DNA from: Atopobiaceae bacterium
Lineage (GTDB): Bacteria > Actinomycetota > Coriobacteriia > Coriobacteriales > Atopobiaceae
Direction: 5' to 3'
Assembly: GCA_017533825.1 (NCBI GenBank)
Contig: JAFWIE010000017.1
Location: 62,001 to 126,000 of the forward strand
DNA length: 64,000 nt
In this document: positions 24,748 through 32,416 of the stretch, one piece after another
Numbering within the stretch: position 1 is the stretch's first letter
Layout: every line of letters starts with the position of its first letter
The notes under the pieces: generated by a model
The model's database searches: none
What the model saw: only the letters and a program-made list of their open reading frames with translations
Told to the model about the DNA's origin: nothing
Translations under genes and position numbers: made by a program

Positions 24748-26070
24748 CTATCGTTGTGCCGAGCCCTCGTGATAGGCGTTCGCATGCGCGTCGATAAACG
24801 TCGCCTTGAGTTTGTCGTAGAGAATGCGCTGCGAGTAGTACAGCCCGTAATAGCCAGACATCACGAACGAGAACCCGCACGCGACAGCAAAGAGCACGAG
24901 TCCCTCGGCGCCAAAGAGCTCCACGGCGAGGAACAGTGACGCCAGGGGGCAGTTTGTTGCCCCGCAGAACACCGAGACCAGACCAACCGCAGCGGAGAAG
25001 CCAGCAGGCAGGCCAAGCAGCGGCCCCACCACGCAGCCAAACGTCGCCCCGATGAAGAAGCTCGGCACGACTTCGCCTCCCTTGAAGCCCGCAGCCAAGG
25101 TAATCGAGGTGAAGATGATTTTCCATACGAATGCGAAGGAATCTGCACTCCCCCATTCCACGGCGCCCACGATGCCCGTCATGCCCGCGCCATTGTAGTC
25201 CTGAGTGCCGAGCATCAACGTGAGCGCAAGGATGACGCCACCACCAACGGCCGCGCGAATCCAAGGATTCGGCAGACGCCGGTGAGCAAGACGCTCCGTT
25301 CGGTGGACGGCTTCGCAAAAAGCTGCCGAAAGCATGCCACAGAGACAGGCGAGCAAGGCCACCCGCGCGACGCACATCGGCGTGATGCCCGGAATCGTCT
25401 CAACCAAGAACCGTGTGGGCTCCACGCCCAGCTGCAGTGACGTCTCGAAGGAGACCAGCGACGCGATGAGACATGGCACGAAGGCAACGTGGTAGATTGC
25501 CCCCACACTGATGACGCCCATGGCAAAGACGGTCGCGGCAAGGGGCGTGCCAAACAGCGCCGAGAAGAGTGCCGCCATCCCCGCCATGGTCGCCGTACTC
25601 CGGTCGCGCTCATCCAAGTGCAACGTTCGCCCCACTCCCAGGCCTATGGCGCCGCCCATCTGTAAGGCCGCACCCTCACGGCCCGCCGAACCACCAGCGA
25701 GGTGCGTGACGATTGTGGCGGTAAAGACTGCGGGCAGCAGCCGCAACGAAAGCCCATCTCCCGTACGCACCTGCTCAATCACCGTATCGGTACCCAGACC
25801 CTCGACCTTGAGCAGCCGATAGATTCCTACGGCAACCAAACCAGCAACAGGCAGCGTCCATATCACCCAGAAATGATCCATGCGAAACTCGGTGGCCATC
25901 TCCACACCTTTATGAAAGGCGGTGCCCACCAACCCGGAGGCTATTCCAATGAGACCCGATGTCACGATCCAGCGCACCAACGTCCGTACGTACAACTCGA
26001 TGTGGACAACGTAGCTCCTGAGGTCATCAACGAAGTCATCGAGAAAGTCAGACCAGCTCTTCTTCTCCAA
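24748..26070 (-). CDS. CLC-family anion transporter, possibly the fluoride-exporting branch
   Basis: About 440 aa with the many-helix CLC core. The gating motif is GGSAGREGAALQMG, where most Cl- types have GREGP, and the later motif is FKGGEVVPSFFIGATFG. The usual GSGIP near the start is replaced by GLGTDTV. These variants recall the CLC-F clade, F-/H+ antiporters for fluoride resistance, but I cannot align them here. I saw no fluoride riboswitch upstream, since the amidohydrolase gene abuts. Start is uncertain: TTG 26070 has GGGAG seven bases upstream; GTG 26088 is an alternative; the frame is open to 26178. Confidence 0.85.
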   Translation of the reverse strand: MEKKSWSDFLDDFVDDLRSYVVHIELYVRTLVRWIVTSGLIGIASGLVGTAFHKGVEMATEFRMDHFWVIWTLPVAGLVAVGIYRLLKVEGLGTDTVIEQVRTGDGLSLRLLPAVFTATIVTHLAGGSAGREGAALQMGGAIGLGVGRTLHLDERDRSTATMAGMAALFSALFGTPLAATVFAMGVISVGAIYHVAFVPCLIASLVSFETSLQLGVEPTRFLVETIPGITPMCVARVALLACLCGMLSAAFCEAVHRTERLAHRRLPNPWIRAAVGGGVILALTLMLGTQDYNGAGMTGIVGAVEWGSADSFAFVWKIIFTSITLAAGFKGGEVVPSFFIGATFGCVVGPLLGLPAGFSAAVGLVSVFCGATNCPLASLFLAVELFGAEGLVLFAVACGFSFVMSGYYGLYYSQRILYDKLKATFIDAHANAYHEGSAQR

Positions 26071-26135
26071 CGTGCATCTCCCCCACACGCAACGCTCTTC
26101 CGCGAACCGTGCAATGGCACGGTTGGCGAGCGCTG

Positions 26136-26930
26136 TTACAAATCCACTCCCAAGAAGCTCTCGACATTGTGCAAGCACATGCGCTCAAGCGCGCCCTCCG
26201 AGAAGCCGACCGCGCGGAACAGATCGAGTTCCTCGCCCGGCGTCCACATGGGGAAGTCCGAGCCAAACATGATGCGATCGTAACCATAGGCCTCAACGAG
26301 CTCACGGGTGCGGCGTGGCCCGATGTAGCGCATGGAGCTGGACACATCCAAGAAGCACTTCTCGTGCTCCAGGAATTCAAGGGCATAGTCGTAGATGGAC
26401 CATCCCCCGAAGTGCGCCGCGTTGACCACGAGGTTGGGAAACTCATGCAGGATGCGCTTCAGACGACGGGGATGCGAGTAGTCGTACCGATAGTCGCCAC
26501 AGTGGAAGATGATCGGTAGACCTCGCTGCTCTGCCACGGCATACGCTTCCATGAGACGTTCGTCATCCATATTGACGCCCTGAGTATCGGGGTGGAGCTT
26601 GATGCCCTTGAGGCCCAATTCACAGGCGTGCTCAATCTCCGCCGCCATGTCGGGCGTTTCCTGATGCAGCGTCATAAACCCCACGAACTGCGAATGCTCA
26701 CGACACGTACGGGCAATGAATTCATTGATGCTCTTCACCGTGCCTGCGCGCACCGCGACGGAATGCACGACGCAGCGCTCGATGTCGGTACCATCGATGC
26801 GCTCCATGAGCCGCGCGACCGAACCATCATTCTCGGCCATGGGAATGTTGTAGAAGTCCCCGATACTCTGCGATGCCTTCTCGGCGATCTTGTCGGGGTA
26901 GATGTGTACGTGTACATCGGCAACGCGCAT
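26136..26930 (-). CDS. Amidohydrolase family metal-dependent hydrolase
   Basis: A 264-aa TIM-barrel hydrolase of the Amidohydrolase_2 type. Metal-binding features are DVHVHIYP at residues 4-11, GIKLHPD, IIFHCGD, NAAHFGG and FGSDFPMW near the end. The group includes decarboxylases and hydrolases of cyclic amides or lactones; the substrate is not evident. The ATG has AAAGGTGG upstream. The gene runs into the CLC transporter gene. Confidence 0.87.
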   Translation of the reverse strand: MRVADVHVHIYPDKIAEKASQSIGDFYNIPMAENDGSVARLMERIDGTDIERCVVHSVAVRAGTVKSINEFIARTCREHSQFVGFMTLHQETPDMAAEIEHACELGLKGIKLHPDTQGVNMDDERLMEAYAVAEQRGLPIIFHCGDYRYDYSHPRRLKRILHEFPNLVVNAAHFGGWSIYDYALEFLEHEKCFLDVSSSMRYIGPRRTRELVEAYGYDRIMFGSDFPMWTPGEELDLFRAVGFSEGALERMCLHNVESFLGVDL

Positions 26931-27159
26931 GACAGGCCACCTTTCTCAAACCAAATGAGAGTACCGCAACGGACTCATCGCTGGCGTCATCGGCATGACG
27001 CGAGAAACAACTCCATAACCTTTGGGTGCGAACAGCCGCCCCAGAACAGCCAAGACCACCGTTCGCCTATTGATTTAGTGCATTTCGTACTTCGAAATCG
27101 CATCGAAAAAACATCGTGCCACAATACCCCTTGTCTGTACCCAACCGAGAGGACGATAC

Positions 27160-28233
27160 ATGCTTCGAATTGGAATGCTCACGAGTGGCGGCGATTGCCA
27201 GGCGCTCAACGCGGCGCTGCGCGGCGTTGCAAAGACCCTCTATGCTCAGTTCAACGGCCCGGTGGAGATCTACGGCTTCCTGGACGGTTACCGCGGCATG
27301 ATCTACGGCAACTACCGCAAGCTCACGCCCATCGACTTCAAGGGCATCCTCACGCAGGGCGGCACCATGCTCGGCACCAGCCGCACCCCCTTCAAGCTGC
27401 TCGACGAGCCCACGCCCGAGGGCCTCGACAAGGTCGCCTCTATGAAGCAGACCTACAAGGAGCTCCAGCTCGACGGCTTGGTCATGGGCGGCGGCAATGG
27501 CTCGACCAAGACGGCCAACCGTCTCTCGGAGGAGGGCCTCAACGTCATCGCGCTGCCTAAGACCATCGACAACGACACTTGGGGCACCGACTACACCTTT
27601 GGCTTCGACTCTGCCATTGAAATCGCGACCAAGTGCATCGACGACATCCACACCACCGCCAGCTCGCACGGCCGCGTCTTCGTCATCGAGATCATGGGTC
27701 ACAAGGTAGGCTGGATTCCTCTGTACGCGGGCATCGCCGGTGGCGCCGACGTCATCCTCATTCCGGAGATTCCCTACGACATCAACAAGGTCGTCGAGAC
27801 CATCGAGCATCGTGACGGCACTGGCAGCCGCTTCTCCATCATTGTTGCGGCCGAAGGCGCAATCTCCAAGCAGGATGCCAAGCTCCCCAAGAAGAAGTAC
27901 AAGAAGAAGGTCGCCTCACGCGGGCACTCCGTCGCCTACGAGATCGCGAACGAGATCTTTGAGAAGACCGGCCGCGAGATTCGCGTCGCCGTCCCCGGCC
28001 ATACCCAGCGCGGCGGCCAGCCGTGCGCCGCAGACCGCGTCTTTGCCACGCAGGTCGGCGTCGAGGCAGCCTCCGGCATTCTCAACGGCGAGTGGGGCTT
28101 CATGGTTGCAGACAAGAACCGCGAGATCGTGCGCGTCCCGCTCGACATCGTCGCCGGCCGCCTGAAGACTGTCGACCCCGAGAGCCAGCTCGTCAGGCAG
28201 GCCAAGCTACTCGGCATCAACTTCGGCGACTAG
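27160..28233 (+). CDS. pfkA: 6-phosphofructokinase, phosphoryl donor uncertain (ATP or PPi)
   Basis: Phosphorylates fructose 6-phosphate, the committed glycolytic step. The 357 aa have TSGGDCQALNA at the start, GGNGS (111-115), LPKTIDND (132-139), MGHKVGWIPLYAGIAGGAD and PGHTQRGGQP. By E. coli numbering position 104 is Gly as in ATP enzymes, while position 124 is Lys as in PPi enzymes (Lys134 here), and Asp103 is replaced by Asn113. The donor therefore cannot be read off. The PPDK in this window would fit an energy-saving glycolysis. GAGAGGA lies six to seven bases before the ATG. A terminator follows 30 bp after the stop. Confidence 0.95.
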   Translation: MLRIGMLTSGGDCQALNAALRGVAKTLYAQFNGPVEIYGFLDGYRGMIYGNYRKLTPIDFKGILTQGGTMLGTSRTPFKLLDEPTPEGLDKVASMKQTYKELQLDGLVMGGGNGSTKTANRLSEEGLNVIALPKTIDNDTWGTDYTFGFDSAIEIATKCIDDIHTTASSHGRVFVIEIMGHKVGWIPLYAGIAGGADVILIPEIPYDINKVVETIEHRDGTGSRFSIIVAAEGAISKQDAKLPKKKYKKKVASRGHSVAYEIANEIFEKTGREIRVAVPGHTQRGGQPCAADRVFATQVGVEAASGILNGEWGFMVADKNREIVRVPLDIVAGRLKTVDPESQLVRQAKLLGINFGD

Positions 28234-28262
28234 TCACGTCGTAATTCGCACTTCCTTGTGCT

Positions 28263-28298
28263 TGCCCCCCAGAGGACAGTCCTCTGGGGGGCATTTTG
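28263..28298 (+). terminator. Rho-independent terminator after pfkA
   Basis: TGCCCCCCAGAGGA (28263-28276) pairs perfectly with TCCTCTGGGGGGCA (28280-28293) around the loop CAG, followed by TTTTGT. It contains one copy of the GAGGACAGTCC motif repeated further downstream. Confidence 0.9.
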
Positions 28299-28355
28299 TC
28301 CCGTAGAGGACAGTCCCCCGCGTAGTCTTGCCTCTTGGATGACAGTCCCCCGTGT
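28271..28355. repeat. Three copies of a GACAGTCC palindrome-like motif
   Basis: AGAGGACAGTCCTCTGG (28271-28287), AGAGGACAGTCCCCCG (28305-28320) and GGATGACAGTCCCCCG (28337-28352) lie in the 130-bp gap between pfkA and the aminopeptidase gene. The first copy is the core of the pfkA terminator. A related sequence stands at 30629-30678. The pattern resembles REP-type dispersed palindromes. Confidence 0.6.
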
Positions 28356-28364
28356 GTTACAGAC

Positions 28365-29717
28365 TTAAGCGAAGAACAGAATCGAGCCGTCGGGCTCCAA
28401 GGTGTGCGTGACGGCGAAATACGCAGCAAATGCGCGCGTCAGGTAGTCAGTGTCGAGCATGCCCGCCGTCTCGAACGCCGAGTGCATGGCCAGCTGCGGA
28501 GCGCCCACATCCACCGTAAGGACTCCGAGCTCGCTCGCGAGCATGTTCCCAATCGTCGACCCACACGTAATGTCGCTCCGGTTTGCGTAGTGCTGCACGG
28601 GCACATTCGCGCGACGACATATCTCCGAAAAGAACGCGCGGCTCAAAGCATCCGTCGCATAGCGTTGTTGCGCGTTCTCCTTGATCACGATGCCCCCGTT
28701 GAGCCAGACGCGATTGCCTTCATCGCTGAGCTCGGGATGATTCGGATGTGTGGCATGCGCGTTATCGCTGCTCACCATGAAGGACCTCCTGAGCGCACAC
28801 TGCAAGCCCTCGGGCGTGGGGTCAGCTCGGTACGCAATGCGCTGCAGGACGTCGCTCACGAAGGTCGATTGCGCGCCCTTCATCGTGCGTGACCCCACCT
28901 CCTCGTGATCGAGCAGGCAGAGGACCGAGACACCGCCATCCAGCGTTGCGCACTTATCTGACGCAGCCAAGAATCCCTCAAGCAACGCATACGCACACTG
29001 CAGGTCGTCGAGTCTTGGTGCCGATATGAACTCGCCACCCGCACCCCACACCACGGGTTGCTGCCGATTGCAGACGATGAGGTCGCACGCAAGAAGTTGC
29101 TCAACATCAACGCCGAGTTTGTGCGCCACCAGCGAGTCGAGCGACGCCTCTCCTTTGGGCGTCTCGTCTGCAAGTCTGCCCCCACCACCCGCTGCAAGCA
29201 GCGGACAGAGGTCAACCTGACGGTTCAGCGCGACCCCATCGTTTACCGCCCGATTGAGGTGGATGGCGACGCTCGGGATGATGAGTGCCTCACGATCGAG
29301 CATAACGAGACGGCTCCGAATGCGTCCATCCTCGCGTACGAGAGCGCGTCCCGCAACCGAGAGAGGCCGATCAAGCCACGAGCGCTCGATGAGTGAGCCA
29401 TACTCCTCCACGTTCAGGCGCACGTAGGACCCAGGGCCTGTGAGCTCCTTCACCTGCTTTATGCGCAAGGCCGGCGAGTCGACATGTGCACAGGCGATGC
29501 GAAACGACAGCTCGCCTGAGTACTTCCCGACCACAAACGCAATGAGGCTCGAGTCATTGCGCACAGTGTAGTAGCGCCCACCTGGCTCCACATGCCATGA
29601 GGCAGTCTCAGGCATGAACGAGAACCCTTCCGCCTCAAGTCGACGTCGCGATTCTGCCACTGCATGAAAGGGCGTGGGACTGGCGTCGATGAAGGAGACG
29701 AGACCTTGAGAGGTCAT
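28365..29717 (-). CDS. apeB: M18 family aminopeptidase
   Basis: A 450-aa zinc aminopeptidase that removes N-terminal (often acidic) residues from peptides. The metal-site stretches are IACAHVDSPALRIK, ISAPRLDDLQCAYA, LLDHEEVGSRTMKG and VDVGAPQLAMHSAFE, all in the expected order. Start at 29717: GAGGA four bases upstream; two further upstream codons (29765, 29780) lack an SD and run towards the neighbouring membrane gene. It lies 34 bp downstream of that gene and converges on pfkA. Confidence 0.93.
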   Translation of the reverse strand: MTSQGLVSFIDASPTPFHAVAESRRRLEAEGFSFMPETASWHVEPGGRYYTVRNDSSLIAFVVGKYSGELSFRIACAHVDSPALRIKQVKELTGPGSYVRLNVEEYGSLIERSWLDRPLSVAGRALVREDGRIRSRLVMLDREALIIPSVAIHLNRAVNDGVALNRQVDLCPLLAAGGGGRLADETPKGEASLDSLVAHKLGVDVEQLLACDLIVCNRQQPVVWGAGGEFISAPRLDDLQCAYALLEGFLAASDKCATLDGGVSVLCLLDHEEVGSRTMKGAQSTFVSDVLQRIAYRADPTPEGLQCALRRSFMVSSDNAHATHPNHPELSDEGNRVWLNGGIVIKENAQQRYATDALSRAFFSEICRRANVPVQHYANRSDITCGSTIGNMLASELGVLTVDVGAPQLAMHSAFETAGMLDTDYLTRAFAAYFAVTHTLEPDGSILFFA

Positions 29718-29751
29718 GATGTCCTCAGGCGTCGCCACAGAAGTTCCCGAA

Positions 29752-30141
29752 CTATCGCTCAGCATGCTTTTCCATCCCACGCGAGAGAATCAGAATGACA
29801 AGCGAGATGACAGGCAACAGTGCGCCACAAACGATCGCAATTATCTCGTGCTGCTCGTCCGCACCCGTGATGAGGCCGATGGCCACGCAGCTGACGATTT
29901 GTACAAGCTGGATTATCAACGCGATGCGTGCCAGCTTGCCAATGCGAGCCGGAACGTTGGCGATGAGCGCCCCCCTCGCGCCAAAGATGAGACTGACGAG
30001 GCCCTCAGCCGCGAGGATGATGCCCGCAACCACGTCCAGCGGACCCATGAAGACCGCCACAATGCCACCGATCAGGACGATGAGTCCCAAGAACATTTCT
30101 GCGAGGGTCAAGAGCTTGACCCGCTTGGCCTCTGACGACAC
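29752..30141 (-). CDS. Four-helix membrane protein, function unknown
   Basis: A 129-aa hydrophobic protein starting at a GTG (30141) with GGGAG seven bases upstream. Four membrane helices span about 10-30, 32-52, 67-90 and 98-120, with a basic loop (ARIGKLAR) between the second and third. The open frame extends back through the tRNA at 30249-30324, which cannot be coding, so the GTG is the reasonable start. I recognise no family beyond a short DUF-like integral membrane protein. Confidence 0.7.
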   Translation of the reverse strand: MSSEAKRVKLLTLAEMFLGLIVLIGGIVAVFMGPLDVVAGIILAAEGLVSLIFGARGALIANVPARIGKLARIALIIQLVQIVSCVAIGLITGADEQHEIIAIVCGALLPVISLVILILSRGMEKHAER

Positions 30142-30206
30142 CGTTAGTCTCCCTTCCGCAGAGCTATAGTGAATTTGAGCGTAGCACAGTTTTGCAGTTC
30201 CTGCCC

Positions 30207-30241
30207 AACAAAAAGCAGGCCAGACGCTTGCCTGACCTGCT
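30207..30241 (-). terminator. Rho-independent terminator after the CAT-anticodon tRNA
   Basis: On the minus strand AGCAGGTCAG pairs with CTGGCCTGCT (one G-T pair) around an 8-base loop and is followed by TTTTGTT. It begins eight bases after the tRNA. Confidence 0.88.
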
Positions 30242-30248
30242 GACATTC

Positions 30249-30324
30249 TGGTGGGCCCAGAGAGATTCGAACTCCCAACCCAGGGATTATGAGTCCCCTG
30301 CGCTAACCGTTGCGCCATAGGCCC
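30249..30324 (-). tRNA. tRNA with anticodon CAT (elongator Met or lysidine-type Ile2)
   Basis: The acceptor GGGCCTA pairs with TGGGCCC (one G-T pair) and CCA is encoded. The anticodon stem GGGGA/TCCCT has loop CTCATAA with CAT at 30289-30291 (read on minus). The T arm carries GTTCGAATC. This loop is shared by elongator tRNA-Met and tRNA-Ile2, which differ in identity elements I cannot weigh safely here. It is not the initiator, as it lacks the GGG/CCC anticodon-stem pairs. Confidence 0.93.
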
Positions 30325-30336
30325 TTGTAGATGAGA

Positions 30337-30366
30337 ATCATAGCACATGCAGCGACGTTTTGGCAA
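30337..30366 (-). promoter_or_regulatory. Promoter of the CAT-anticodon tRNA
   Basis: On the minus strand TTGCCA (30366-30361), an 18-base spacer and TATGAT (30342-30337), about 12 bases before the tRNA. Both boxes are close to consensus. Confidence 0.7.
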
Positions 30367-30412
30367 ACTTGACTGCTTCCCCACAGGAGATCGCAGTCAA
30401 CGGACAATCGAG

Positions 30413-30448
30413 CTAAGAAAAAAACCAGAGCCGTAAAGACTCTGGTTT
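30413..30448 (-). terminator. Rho-independent terminator after tRNA-Ala
   Basis: On the minus strand AAACCAGAG pairs with CTCTGGTTT around a 9-base loop, followed by a run of T (TTTTTTTCTT). It starts nine bases after the tRNA. Confidence 0.92.
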
Positions 30449-30456
30449 AGAAATTC

Positions 30457-30532
30457 TGGTGGAGAATACGGGGCTCGAACCCGTGACCTCATGACTGCCA
30501 GTCATGCGCTCTCCCAGCTGAGCTAATTCCCC
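30457..30532 (-). tRNA. tRNA-Ala (anticodon GGC)
   Basis: The acceptor GGGGAAT pairs with ATTCTCC, whose inner pairs include G-T. The D arm is GCTC/GAGC. The anticodon stem CATGA/TCATG has loop CTGGCAG with GGC at 30497-30499 (read on minus). The T arm carries GTTCGAGCC and CCA is encoded. Confidence 0.96.
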
Positions 30533-30550
30533 TTCGGTCGCGCAAGAAGT

Positions 30551-30579
30551 ACTATACGACAACCACCACGGAAGGTCAA
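30551..30579 (-). promoter_or_regulatory. Strong promoter of tRNA-Ala
   Basis: On the minus strand TTGACC (30579-30574), exactly 17 bases, then TATAGT (30556-30551). It lies 18 bases before the tRNA. This is the best sigma-70-type promoter I see in the window. Confidence 0.82.
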
Positions 30580-30628
30580 CAAGAATTTTGGACTTTTTTG
30601 CGGCCCTCACACCAAGCAGAGAATCACA

Positions 30629-30678
30629 CAAAGGGACCGTCCCCCATGGCAACAAATCACTGGAGGACGGTCCCTTTG
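30629..30678. repeat. 14-bp perfect inverted repeat related to the GACAGTCC motif
   Basis: CAAAGGGACCGTCC (30629-30642) and GGACGGTCCCTTTG (30665-30678) enclose 22 bases, 24 bp past the proS stop. There is no T-run on either side, so it is a poor classical terminator. The core GGGACCGTCCCCC resembles the repeats at 28271-28355. Confidence 0.7.
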
Positions 30679-30701
30679 CGAACAATGCGATTCCTATAGT
30701 C

Positions 30702-32414
30702 CTAGCGCATACGCTGTGGCACGATTCTCTCTGCCAACCACGTGGCGACCTCGGCCAGAGGAACGTCAGCACGTTCTCCCGTCTTGCGGTCCTTCACCTC
30801 GGCCATGCCGTTCTTCACGCCGCGCCTGCCCAGCACGACCTGGTACGGGAAGCCCATTAGGTCGGCATCAGCGAACTTGACGCCCGCGCGCTCCTTGCGA
30901 TCGTCCACGACGACCTCAATGCCGTGCTCAACGAGCGAGCGTCCCACCGCGTCGGCAGCATCCCAGACTTCGCCCTTGCTATCCAGGGGCACGACCTCGA
31001 CCTCGTAAGGCGCCACACACACCGGCCACACAATGCCTTGCTCGTCGTGGCTCTGCTCGACGACTGCCTGCAGCATGCGGCTCACGCCGATGCCGTAGCA
31101 GCCCATCTGGAATGGCTTCTCCTTGCCGTTCTCGTCCATGAAGGTGGCACCCATGGCCTCCGAGTACTTGGTACCCAGCTGGAACACCTGGCTCACCTCG
31201 ATGCCGCGCGCCTCCTTGAGGGGCTTGCCGCACTCAGGACAAGCATCGCCCTCTTTGGCCTCCGCCAAGTCAAGCCACTCGTCGACCTCAAAGTCAACGC
31301 CGGGGCAGGCGCCTTGGATGTGCCAACCCTCTTCGTTTGCGCCAACGAGCCAACGCTTGGAATCACGCAGCGAGACGTCCGCAACCACGCGAACGCGCTC
31401 ATCGGCACCAATCGGTCCCATGTAGCCCTTCACGAGGCCATACTCGGCCATCTGCTCCTCGCTCATGGCGTCGTAGTGGCCAAACACATGCTCTGCCTTG
31501 ACCTCGCACAGCTCGTGGTCACCGGGAAGTAGACACAGCACAGGCGTCTCGTCTTCGGCAATGATCGCGAAGCTCTTGCGGCAGGCCGATTCGCTGACAC
31601 CCATGAACGCCGCCAGCGCGGCAATGGTGCCCTCACAAGGCGTCTCGACACGTTCGCACTGCGTGCCCGGTCCTTCGTCCACATGAATCGTCGCGCGTGC
31701 CGCTTCGACGTCCGCCGCAAAGCCGCAGTCGCACCAAACGAGCGCCGCCTCGCCTGCTTCGGCCAGTGCCATGAACTCCACACTGGTGTCGCCGCCAATC
31801 TGTCCAGAGTCGGCAACGACGGGCAGCGCCCGCAGACCACAGCGCTCGCAGATGCGTGCATACGCGGCCTTCTGGTCGTCATAGCTCTTCTGCATGCCCG
31901 CAACGTCCGCATCGAAACTGTACGCATCCTTCATGATGAACTCGCGTCCACGCATAAGGCCAAAGCGCGGCCGAATCTCGTCACGGAACTTGTCCTGAAT
32001 CTGGTACAGCGTGACGGGAAGCTGCTTGTAGCTGCGAAGCTCGTTCTTCACGAGGTCAGTGAACGTCTCCTCGTGTGTGGGGCCCATCACGAGGTCACGC
32101 TCGTGACGGTCGCGCATGCGCAGCAACTCCGGACCGTAAACGTCCCAACGCCCCGACTCCTGCCACATCTCGCCGGGAACGACCATGGGGACGAGCATCT
32201 CCTGCGCGCCGATGGCCTCCATCTCCTCACGGATGACGTCCTCGATCTTTCGAATCGAGCGCCACGCGAGCGGCAGATAGCTGTACAGGCCAGCCGAAGC
32301 TCGGCGAATCATGCCCGCACGCAACAAGAGCTTGTGACTCGCGAGCTCCGCCTCGACGGGGTCTTCCTTGAGCGTAGGCGCATACGTCGCGCTCATCTTT
32401 GCGTAATTCCTCAC
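30702..32414 (-). CDS. proS: Prolyl-tRNA synthetase (bacterial type with editing domain)
   Basis: Charges tRNA-Pro. The 570 aa match the bacterial class with an inserted editing (INS) domain between the second and third class II motifs. Visible are APTLKEDPVEAELASHKLLLRAGMIRR, VMGPTHEETFTDLVKNELRSYKQLP, FRDEIRPRFGLMRGREFIMKDAYSFD and the late YGIGVSRM. The start is a GTG at 32414 with AAGGA six bases upstream, two bases after the ispG stop; ATG 32396 is the alternative. It is the last gene of the pyrH-to-proS operon. Confidence 0.96.
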   Translation of the reverse strand: MRNYAKMSATYAPTLKEDPVEAELASHKLLLRAGMIRRASAGLYSYLPLAWRSIRKIEDVIREEMEAIGAQEMLVPMVVPGEMWQESGRWDVYGPELLRMRDRHERDLVMGPTHEETFTDLVKNELRSYKQLPVTLYQIQDKFRDEIRPRFGLMRGREFIMKDAYSFDADVAGMQKSYDDQKAAYARICERCGLRALPVVADSGQIGGDTSVEFMALAEAGEAALVWCDCGFAADVEAARATIHVDEGPGTQCERVETPCEGTIAALAAFMGVSESACRKSFAIIAEDETPVLCLLPGDHELCEVKAEHVFGHYDAMSEEQMAEYGLVKGYMGPIGADERVRVVADVSLRDSKRWLVGANEEGWHIQGACPGVDFEVDEWLDLAEAKEGDACPECGKPLKEARGIEVSQVFQLGTKYSEAMGATFMDENGKEKPFQMGCYGIGVSRMLQAVVEQSHDEQGIVWPVCVAPYEVEVVPLDSKGEVWDAADAVGRSLVEHGIEVVVDDRKERAGVKFADADLMGFPYQVVLGRRGVKNGMAEVKDRKTGERADVPLAEVATWLAERIVPQRMR

Positions 32415-32416
32415 AC

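Noticed and set aside
25900-26960. Fluoride riboswitch for the CLC gene
   Set aside because: The CLC start lies against or within the end of the amidohydrolase gene, and I saw no crcB-type motif in the short region upstream of either gene.
29752-30384. A longer version of the four-helix membrane protein starting at 30384
   Set aside because: It would have to read through the tRNA at 30249-30324 and its terminator; the GTG at 30141 has a good SD.
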